NCBI GenBank assembly: GCA_016290715.1
Contig: JAEEUY010000222.1
Location: forward strand, 1 to 6,337
Direction of reading: 5' to 3'
Length of the DNA: 6,337 bases
Source: Bacteroidales bacterium
GTDB lineage: Bacteria > Bacteroidota > Bacteroidia > Bacteroidales > WCHB1-69
Shown here: piece by piece, positions 1 to 5,394 of the stretch
Position numbering within the stretch: the first letter of the stretch is position 1
Layout of the letters: every line of letters starts with the position of its first letter
Translations under genes and position numbers: made by a program
The notes under the pieces: model-generated
The model's database searches: none
Told to the model about the DNA's origin: nothing
Seen by the model: only the letters and a program-made list of their open reading frames with translations

Positions 1-1304
1 CAATGATAGCGGCAGTTATGGGAAGAAGCGATTTTGAAGGACATCTTCCAGTGTCGGTAGCAGGATTCCCTGTAAAAACAGAGGGGCATTATCGGACCAT
101 AGAGCGTACGGAAAAGAATACGAATATTAGTCGTTTGAGCAGCTATGCCACGGCTAAAATTGATTCTATGGTTCAACATGCGATAGATGAAAGGATTATT
201 CCGGGCTGTCAAATTTTGGCGATGAGAAAGGATACTATTGTATTTGCGAAAAACTATGGGTATCTTACGTATGAAAATATTCATCCGGTAAACGATGCGA
301 CAATGTACGATGTGGCTTCTATGACGAAGCCTTTGGCAACCACGCTTGCCATGATGCGATTGTATGAAGAGGGTTATTATAACTTAAATGATAAAATTGG
401 TAAATATTTGGATTATTTGGCAGGTACAGATAAAGAAAAAATCACCATTGCAGAATTGTTAACCCATACATCGGGATTATCTGCTTTTATCCCGTTTTAC
501 AAAGAGATTTCTTCAAGTGGGAAATGGGTGGATGGCTATTTGCAAAAAGAGTCAACGGGAAACTTTACGATTGTGGTTGCCGATAGTGTGTATCTTCGTT
601 CGGATTTTCCCAGTATAGTCAGAAAGAGAATAGCCAAAAGTAAGTTGGGGGAGAAGAAGTATGTGTATAGCGACTTGAATTTTATTTTGTTGAAAGATAT
701 TGTTGAAAAGCTATCAGGTATGAGTTTGGATGATTACCTGATGGAAAATTTTTATTTGCCCTTGGGTTTGGAGAGAACCCGATTTAATCCATGGAAATAT
801 ATAGATAAAGCCAATATCGCTCCCACAGAAGAAGATGATTATTTTCGTAACCAGTTAATACAGGGATATGTACACGACCAGTCGGCGGCAGTATTAGGCG
901 GAGTCGGAGGCAATGCAGGGCTCTTTTCCACTGCGCACGATGTGTCTGTATTGCTTTCTATGCTGATGCATGGAGGACAATGGCAAGGGAAGCGTTATTT
1001 TATGGAAAAAACAGTGCATCATTTTGTAACTACCCACCCGATGCATGGTTGTGCGCGCCGTTCATACGGTTTTGATACGCCTTCATTTGCTCAGAAGAAT
1101 CCTGTTTTGCCTGTTATGGCGCAAAAGCATACTTACGGGCATCAGGGATTTACAGGAACTGTTTTCTGGTGCGATCCGGATGAAGATTTAATATATGTTT
1201 TTTTATCCAATAGAGTTTATCCCGATGCGGAGCCTAACAAATTGTCAAAGAGTCGTTTGCGTCTGTTAGTGCACGAAGTTATTTATCAAGATTTAGCCGA
1301 TTAA
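1..1304 (+). CDS. GH3 / serine beta-lactamase-like fusion protein, C-terminal part (5' truncated by window edge)
   Basis: The reading frame is open at the left edge (first full codon at base 3); the ATG there is internal, not the true start. Residues 1-22 of the visible part (AAVMGR...GHLPVSVAG) match the end of the glycoside hydrolase family 3 C-terminal domain. The remaining 400 or so residues form a class C beta-lactamase/penicillin-binding-type serine hydrolase. The nucleophile motif SMTK is at 106-109, LLTHTSGL at 152-159, YSD (the Y-x-N position) at 222-224, a conserved GGVGGNAGLFST stretch at 299-310, and HQG (the KTG position) at 380-382. All three catalytic motifs are present, so the domain is probably active. 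Proteins of this architecture are common in Bacteroidales and are usually thought to act in the envelope on peptidoglycan-derived sugars and peptides (family knowledge). The visible end carries no T9SS tail. The next gene starts 10 bp downstream, suggesting an operon. The fusion call is firm; the substrate is not. Confidence 0.9.
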   Translation, partial: MIAAVMGRSDFEGHLPVSVAGFPVKTEGHYRTIERTEKNTNISRLSSYATAKIDSMVQHAIDERIIPGCQILAMRKDTIVFAKNYGYLTYENIHPVNDATMYDVASMTKPLATTLAMMRLYEEGYYNLNDKIGKYLDYLAGTDKEKITIAELLTHTSGLSAFIPFYKEISSSGKWVDGYLQKESTGNFTIVVADSVYLRSDFPSIVRKRIAKSKLGEKKYVYSDLNFILLKDIVEKLSGMSLDDYLMENFYLPLGLERTRFNPWKYIDKANIAPTEEDDYFRNQLIQGYVHDQSAAVLGGVGGNAGLFSTAHDVSVLLSMLMHGGQWQGKRYFMEKTVHHFVTTHPMHGCARRSYGFDTPSFAQKNPVLPVMAQKHTYGHQGFTGTVFWCDPDEDLIYVFLSNRVYPDAEPNKLSKSRLRLLVHEVIYQDLAD

Positions 1305-1314
1305 TACTGATAGA

Positions 1315-2070
1315 ATGAATTATATTACGCTTATTAGCGACTGGGAACAGCAAGATCCATACTTGGCTATTTTGAAAGGTCAAATATATAAAATGATACC
1401 TGATCCGGTGATTTTTGATATTACCCATTCGGTAGAGGTTTTAAATATTAATAAAACAGCTTTTATATTAAAAAATACCTTTCATTCATTTCCGGAAAAA
1501 AGTGTTCACTTGGTTTTGACAGGCATTTCCTATTCCTTGCCAGCGAATCCTGTGGTGGCACAATATCAAAATCATTTTTTTATAGGTAATGATTCCGGTA
1601 TCTTCTCTCTGTTGTTCTATGGTAGTGAAGAGATTCCCGAACTCCTGCAATATTCTGGCGAGCATACGGATTTTCTCTCCAAAATGCTGATTCTTGCAAA
1701 GGGGTGTTTCCAAAACACATTGAGTGAATGTACGGTACCCTATAATTCATCCATTATGAAAATGCCGTTCCAGGCGTTCATGTCCAGTGAAAAACGCTTG
1801 TCGGGACAAATCGCTTTTATTGATTCACATCATAATATCATTACCAATATTCCGGTCGATATGTTTTTAAAGGCGAATAAAACAGGAAAGTTTTCAGCAG
1901 TGGTGGGAACCTACCAAATTACCCACTATCACGAAGATTATGTGGCGGACGTGGAGCCCTATTTCCTGCCTAATTCTTTTGGTGTATTGGAGATTGCTAC
2001 CTACAAAGGAAGGTTGTCCATCATTGCCAATTGGCAGCAAGATACCAGCATAGATATTGATTTTTATTAA
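1315..2070 (+). CDS. Divergent SAM hydroxide adenosyltransferase / SAM hydrolase (DUF62) family protein
   Basis: At 251 aa this has the usual length for the DUF62 / SAM chlorinase-fluorinase-hydrolase family. The N-terminus ITLISDWEQQDPYLAILKG (4-22) matches the family's ITLtTDFG..DpYvg.mKG. FDITHSVE (34-41) matches the vDIsH element, GNDSGIFSLLF (91-101) the GPDNGlls element, GQIAFIDSHHNIITNIP (164-180) the start of the C-terminal domain, and NSFGVLEIATYKGRLS (220-235) the N-S-x-G-x-LEIA element. Characterised relatives cleave S-adenosylmethionine to adenosine and methionine using water, through an Asp-Arg-His set. The block that normally reads VVDPGVG...R is here HLVLTGISYSLPANP (65-79), so the usual Asp and Arg are not visible; a His at 117 could be the third residue. 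Family membership is well supported, but the hydrolase activity is uncertain. The ATG lies 10 bp after the upstream stop and 17 bp before the next gene, so it is likely co-transcribed. Confidence 0.85.
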   Translation: MNYITLISDWEQQDPYLAILKGQIYKMIPDPVIFDITHSVEVLNINKTAFILKNTFHSFPEKSVHLVLTGISYSLPANPVVAQYQNHFFIGNDSGIFSLLFYGSEEIPELLQYSGEHTDFLSKMLILAKGCFQNTLSECTVPYNSSIMKMPFQAFMSSEKRLSGQIAFIDSHHNIITNIPVDMFLKANKTGKFSAVVGTYQITHYHEDYVADVEPYFLPNSFGVLEIATYKGRLSIIANWQQDTSIDIDFY

Positions 2071-2087
2071 AATTTAATATATTGATT

Positions 2088-2771
2088 ATGAAAAAAATAG
2101 TTACCATTTTATTATTATTAGCGTTGTGTGTGCAGCTGAATGCCCAATTTGCTGATTGTGAAGTATTGGGATTCGTTGATGAGAATAACCAAGTGATTAC
2201 CTCCATTAATTTGAATGGGGATGAAGATTTTATTCCTCGTGTGGCCATTAGAAAAAATGGAACGGGAACGATTCCTGTTACGGATACGGTGGATATCCTT
2301 ATATCACTTGACGATCAATTTATTGGAAGAACGTATCTTGCGGGCAGCAGTATCGCTGATTTGAACACAGGTCGTGTCGTTTATATAGGGAACCATGTTC
2401 TTTTTACAGCGGAACAACTGCATGAAATCGTTTTGCCCATGTTTGACTTGTGCTACGAAGTCCGTTATCTGTATGATACGGTACCTGCTAATAATAGCGC
2501 TTGCATCACGATTTCTCATCCGGTTGGCGTGGGAAACTTTACTCAGAACAAGATCAATATATACCCCAACCCTGTTTCTGAAATGATGACTATTGACAAC
2601 TTGGCTGGAGAAACGGTTACTATTTTTGATGTCATGGGAAGGTTGATGTATCAAAATACTACAGCTGGTTTTGATGTCATTAACGTTGCTACTTGGGAAA
2701 ATGGCCTATACTTGGTTCGTTTGACCAAGGAGGGACAAGCAATAACGCGAAAAGTGATGGTTGCGCACTAA
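2088..2771 (+). CDS. Small secreted protein with T9SS type A C-terminal sorting domain
   Basis: The ATG at 2088 is preferred over the in-frame TTG at 2082 because it gives a clean signal peptide: KK, a Leu-rich core, then LNAQ, with likely cleavage near residue 20. The product is 227 aa. Residues 24-146 form a beta-rich domain with an NGTG...DTVDILISLD stretch and a closing cysteine; the pattern resembles CARDB/Ig-like sandwich domains, but this is only an impression. Residues 156-227 are a type A sorting domain: INIYPNPVSEMMTID (156-170), then IFDVMGRLMY, then GLYLVRL, then the terminal KVMV. Such a tail sends proteins across the outer membrane by the type IX system, where it is normally removed and the protein may be anchored on the surface (family knowledge). 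It sits 17 bp after the SAM-hydrolase-like gene, in the same operon. The role of the mature domain is unknown. Confidence 0.9.
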   Translation: MKKIVTILLLLALCVQLNAQFADCEVLGFVDENNQVITSINLNGDEDFIPRVAIRKNGTGTIPVTDTVDILISLDDQFIGRTYLAGSSIADLNTGRVVYIGNHVLFTAEQLHEIVLPMFDLCYEVRYLYDTVPANNSACITISHPVGVGNFTQNKINIYPNPVSEMMTIDNLAGETVTIFDVMGRLMYQNTTAGFDVINVATWENGLYLVRLTKEGQAITRKVMVAH

Positions 2772-2816
2772 AAGACAATGCTAACACAAAGTAAGTATAG
2801 TATTATCATTGTTTTG
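2771..2816. terminator. Possible weak bidirectional terminator between convergent genes
   Basis: AAAGACAATG just after the T9SS gene can pair with CATTGTTTTG (2807-2816), giving about 9 pairs including one G-T, with a loop of about 26 nt. The stem runs into TTTT on the + strand. The right arm overlaps the last codons of the - strand gene. The stem is AT-rich and the loop long, so this is a suggestion only. Confidence 0.3.
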
Positions 2817-3348
2817 TTTTAAATTCTTTGTTGAGGAAATCTTCACAAAGGCATTTTTTTTTAGGATAGTAATAATAGTGTCGTTTAAGTTTCAATAAAG
2901 CCCCATTGGGGTCACATTTTCCTATGCGTCGATCGTTTTTATAAATATGCTGCGAAACGATATTGTCGTTATCAAAAATGAACACATTCCCATGAAGTTT
3001 GCCTCTTTTATATGTGGCTTTTGCGATTAACAAATTATTTGTTGTAAGATAAAAATTGCATATCCCATTTATTTTATTGTCAATGAGTTTTGTTTGTATT
3101 CGAATTTCACTCCCTACTTCATTATTTTTACCATTATTTCGCATATAACAAACATACAAAGCAATTACATTATTTACATTGTTTTTTTCTCTCCAATTTA
3201 TGACCGTATCAATAAATACAGTGTCAACAACACTAGTATAGTGTATTATTTCATCGGAGTGCTGAACATCATATGACAATATAGGAGTGAAATTAACAGG
3301 GGAGATCATTTCAATAAAAAAGATGAATGATATTGTGTTCAAAATCAT
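2806..3348 (-). CDS. MORN_2 / YwqK-like repeat protein, possible orphan immunity protein
   Basis: This 180-aa product starts at an ATG 68 bp downstream of the preceding gene's stop; an in-frame TAA 5 codons upstream rules out a longer start. The first 20 or so residues are hydrophobic (ISFIFFIEMI) and could be a poor signal peptide or membrane-associated segment. Residues 92-142 hold two MORN_2-type units: INGICNFYLTTNNLLIAKATY followed by KRGKLHG (114-120), then NVFIFDNDNIVSQHIYKNDR followed by RIG. This is the pattern of the YwqK family, often annotated as antitoxin in Bacteroidota. The C-terminus is basic (K/Y-rich, 153-166). A run of nine A on the coding strand encodes KKK (163-165). Being last in a run of Rhs toxin/immunity genes on the same strand, it may be an immunity gene left over from an older cassette. 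The repeat call is moderately sure; the immunity role is inference. Confidence 0.6.
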   Translation of the reverse strand: MILNTISFIFFIEMISPVNFTPILSYDVQHSDEIIHYTSVVDTVFIDTVINWREKNNVNNVIALYVCYMRNNGKNNEVGSEIRIQTKLIDNKINGICNFYLTTNNLLIAKATYKRGKLHGNVFIFDNDNIVSQHIYKNDRRIGKCDPNGALLKLKRHYYYYPKKKCLCEDFLNKEFKTKQ

Positions 3349-3416
3349 ATTATCTAAACTTTAAATTATCATATAATCCGCTTGCATTAAATGAAGAGTG
3401 GGCGCGATTATTAGAG
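3349..3416 (-). other. AT-rich spacer between the second immunity gene and the MORN_2 gene
   Basis: This 68-bp gap is longer than the other junctions in the locus. I see no Bacteroidota -7 element (TAnnTTTG), no convincing hairpin, and no further rhs core remnant here. It may mark the seam of an older cassette. Confidence 0.3.
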
Positions 3417-4037
3417 TCAAAAAGGGGAGTTTACAGTTTTTCCTCGTATAAAAGAATGTGGTTTCCTTAAAATCTTGATTAAGATAGACAAAGGATAATC
3501 ATCATTCTGCACCACTAGATATTCTTTTTTTCTCGGATGATTGATTTCACATCGGATTCCGCAGGACTCATACATTCCTATTTTTTGTCTTTTAACAAAA
3601 ATTCCTTTGCCTTTCTTTTCCACAATATAAACGGAGCACCCATTTAGTGGATACCTGACAGTAGCTAATAGGGAATCGCCTCTCAAAATGGTATCGTAAA
3701 CATAAACAATGCAAAGACTATACAGTTCTTCCGACGAGATTAATTTGATCTCACTGTAGCGTTCTGTGGGTGTTAATAGAAAAGAATACCCCAGACCACT
3801 TTCGTTAAAATCGCTAATACTTGCATAAAATATGGGAATAGGATGGGACATAACATCTTGAGGTTCATTTTCACACACATGAATTATCCTATCATATTCT
3901 ATAGCGGAATAATAGTCGCTAACTATTGATGAAGAATGGTTCACAGTCATATAATTTTGGGCGAAAACAATGCTGCTCGTATAGAATAATAAAAAAAATA
4001 TTATTATGTATAACTCTCTACCTATATTTGCCATCAT
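3417..4037 (-). CDS. Putative exported immunity protein for the orphan Rhs tip (unrecognised family)
   Basis: The open frame extends upstream to 4175, but that part overlaps the toxin gene and lacks any export signal at its start. The ATG pair at 4037/4034 gives N-I-G-R-E-L then a hydrophobic core (YIIIFFLLFYTSSIV) ending FAQ, a clear signal peptide cleaved near residue 27. From 4037 the product is 206 aa. The start lies inside the last 20 bp of the toxin frame, so translation is probably coupled. The mature part is beta-rich in feel, with cysteines at 55, 109, 134, 159 and 163. Residues 67-90 (IPIFYASISDF...GLGYSFLLTP) resemble a patch in the other putative immunity protein. I recognise no named family. 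Position right after a toxin tip, small size and overlap argue for immunity. An exported immunity protein implies that its toxin acts in the periplasm. Confidence 0.65.
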   Translation of the reverse strand: MMANIGRELYIIIFFLLFYTSSIVFAQNYMTVNHSSSIVSDYYSAIEYDRIIHVCENEPQDVMSHPIPIFYASISDFNESGLGYSFLLTPTERYSEIKLISSEELYSLCIVYVYDTILRGDSLLATVRYPLNGCSVYIVEKKGKGIFVKRQKIGMYESCGIRCEINHPRKKEYLVVQNDDYPLSILIKILRKPHSFIRGKTVNSPF

Positions 4038-4827
4038 TAAGATAATTAAGAATTCTGTTTTGTTCTTGTCCCGTGCGATTATAGACCCTCGGGGGTGGTG
4101 TATAATTACTAACGGTACCCGGGCAACCGAAATTTCTTGTAATCGATCTATCTTCCATAGATATAGCTGCATCATGGGCTGCTTGATAGTTCATTCTAAA
4201 TGTTGTTTTGAAATAATTTTCGCCCAATTCATGAAAAACAACACTTGAACGAATATCTAAATTCCCGTTTCTAAAAGACCCATGTTCCGCTATTATGACT
4301 TGTCCATCAAACCCTTTTATTGGCAATTGACTATGCTTGTTGAAACAATCAAACCCATTAACAGATGCATTGATACACCCTTTTAAATCGGGATTTGACA
4401 ATTCGATAATCTGTCTTTCTCCTGTGCCATTCAAACATAAAGCATAGTCACATGCTTCATAGTAGTAGTGTTCATCGGCATTCACCATTCTATTAATCAA
4501 AGACAAGCCAGCATCATTCTCTATAGCATCTTTAGTCAGACCATCCGTATTGACCGATACGATACCGTTTTGAATAACAATACGTTCTCTATGATGCTTT
4601 GCTACAATTGATTTAATATCATTCGTTGATTGCTGATTATCTCCTATTTCAAGTGTTCTTCCATCCGGGTCCACCAGCCGCACCGGATTATCCCCACAAT
4701 ACATGTACGGACTCACCCCGGGGTACTTGTCGGCCATCGGGTCAACGGAGAGCCAGATAGAGAGGTTTGGCTGGTAGTACCGTGGCGCATTGCAGTGAAT
4801 AATAGTCAGTGAATAAGTTGAAAGCAT
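4018..4827 (-). CDS. Orphan Rhs tip: short RHS core fragment plus putative HExxE metalloenzyme toxin domain
   Basis: This 269-aa frame starts at an ATG 4 bp after the upstream immunity gene's stop. Residues 1-15 have no Rhs resemblance. Residues 16-57 are the very end of an RHS-associated core (RYYQPNLSIWLSVDP, MADKYP, YCGDNPVRLVDPDGR), differing from the full Rhs gene here at 4 of 42 positions. The rest of the core, with its DHLGS and SGKERD parts, is missing. Residues 58-269 form the variable tip, with lower GC than the core. It contains VVFHELGENYF (196-206) and YQAAHDAA (214-221), which may supply metal ligands H199, E203 and H218 and the general base E200. Displaced rhs tips followed by their own immunity gene are known from enterobacterial rhs loci. 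Whether this one is translated alone or is only a donor for recombination cannot be told; without the Rhs cage it has no obvious delivery route. The next gene overlaps its 3' end. Confidence 0.8.
   Translation of the reverse strand: MLSTYSLTIIHCNAPRYYQPNLSIWLSVDPMADKYPGVSPYMYCGDNPVRLVDPDGRTLEIGDNQQSTNDIKSIVAKHHRERIVIQNGIVSVNTDGLTKDAIENDAGLSLINRMVNADEHYYYEACDYALCLNGTGERQIIELSNPDLKGCINASVNGFDCFNKHSQLPIKGFDGQVIIAEHGSFRNGNLDIRSSVVFHELGENYFKTTFRMNYQAAHDAAISMEDRSITRNFGCPGTVSNYTPPPRVYNRTGQEQNRILNYLNDGKYR
4661..4784 (-). repeat. Direct repeat copy 1: 3' end of RHS core (orphan cassette)
   Basis: Copy 1 of a 124-bp direct repeat whose partner is at 6005-6128. By hand count 15 of 124 positions differ (about 88% identity). 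Both copies encode the core end RYYQP...VDPDG in the same frame. Similarity stops at the PDGR boundary on one side and just upstream of RYYQP on the other. Confidence 0.85.
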
Positions 4828-4831
4828 GGCA

Positions 4832-5392
4832 TTAAATACAATAGAAATAGTTTTTATCTGCAGGAATATTAAGCATTATGACATCAAATCTAAAAAAACA
4901 TAAATAAGAAGTAGGACCATGTACTAAACTGGAGAATCCGCTTGAAACGTTGCAGATAAAATTACAATTTTTATCAAAAAAAGGGAATATTATTTTTGTG
5001 TATTCTTCTCCAATGCAAAAGTTTGACCTTATTGGTGTAATAATTACGAAGATTTCAGTTCCATATCCCAAATCAGCTATACAGGTATAGAAAAACATAG
5101 GGATTCGTCTCAAATTTTCTTTCGAAGAGACATAGTAATTGTCTTTACACTTTCTTACTGATAAAACCTTGAAATCTACACGCAGACTATCAGGCATAAC
5201 ACAGCGACTATCATTATATGAGCACTGATAACAAATAGTATCCCAGCTTTGTTTTTGTCTTTGTGCGACCACATTGTTTTTTATAAACGATACAAATTGT
5301 CTCTTATTTCCGACGAAAGTATGTCGCCAATTTTGCGTATTCGCTTGAAAATTAATAGCGAATAATAGCAAAAGAAATATTGTTTTTTTCAT
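4832..5392 (-). CDS. Putative exported immunity protein of the main Rhs toxin (unrecognised family)
   Basis: The ATG at 5392 is chosen; an in-frame GTG at 5398 overlaps the rhs stop as GTGA and would add only two residues. The ATG lies 2 bp after the rhs TGA, so translational coupling is likely either way. The 186-aa product begins MKK followed by a hydrophobic core (TIFLLLLFAINF) and ANTQ, a typical signal peptide cleaved near residue 20. The mature part has ten cysteines (54, 57, 64, 82, 104, 126, 143, 147, 165, 186), which fits an oxidising periplasm with disulfides. Residues 97-120 (IPMFFYTCIADL, GYGTEIFVIITP) resemble a patch in the second immunity candidate. I recognise no named family. 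Its position directly behind a toxin tip and its export signal support an immunity role against a toxin active in the periplasm; this is inference. Confidence 0.7.
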   Translation of the reverse strand: MKKTIFLLLLFAINFQANTQNWRHTFVGNKRQFVSFIKNNVVAQRQKQSWDTICYQCSYNDSRCVMPDSLRVDFKVLSVRKCKDNYYVSSKENLRRIPMFFYTCIADLGYGTEIFVIITPIRSNFCIGEEYTKIIFPFFDKNCNFICNVSSGFSSLVHGPTSYLCFFRFDVIMLNIPADKNYFYCI

Positions 5393-5394
5393 AA

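Noticed and set aside
4038..4175. Upstream extension of the second immunity frame by 46 residues
   Set aside because: It lies wholly inside the orphan tip frame, and the signal peptide begins only at the ATG pair at 4037/4034; the extension would bury it.
4006..4248. Open frame on the + strand opposite the orphan tip and its immunity gene
   Set aside because: It is antisense to two supported genes, with no recognisable motifs or start context. Other short antisense frames (1486-1713, 2021-2248, 2304-2654, 3094-3276, 4630-4812) fail for the same reason.
4432..4439. TATGTTTG on the - strand, matching the Bacteroidota -7 element TAnnTTTG, as a promoter for the second immunity gene
   Set aside because: No TTTG is found at the -33 distance, and it lies about 400 bp upstream within the toxin coding region; a chance match is likely.
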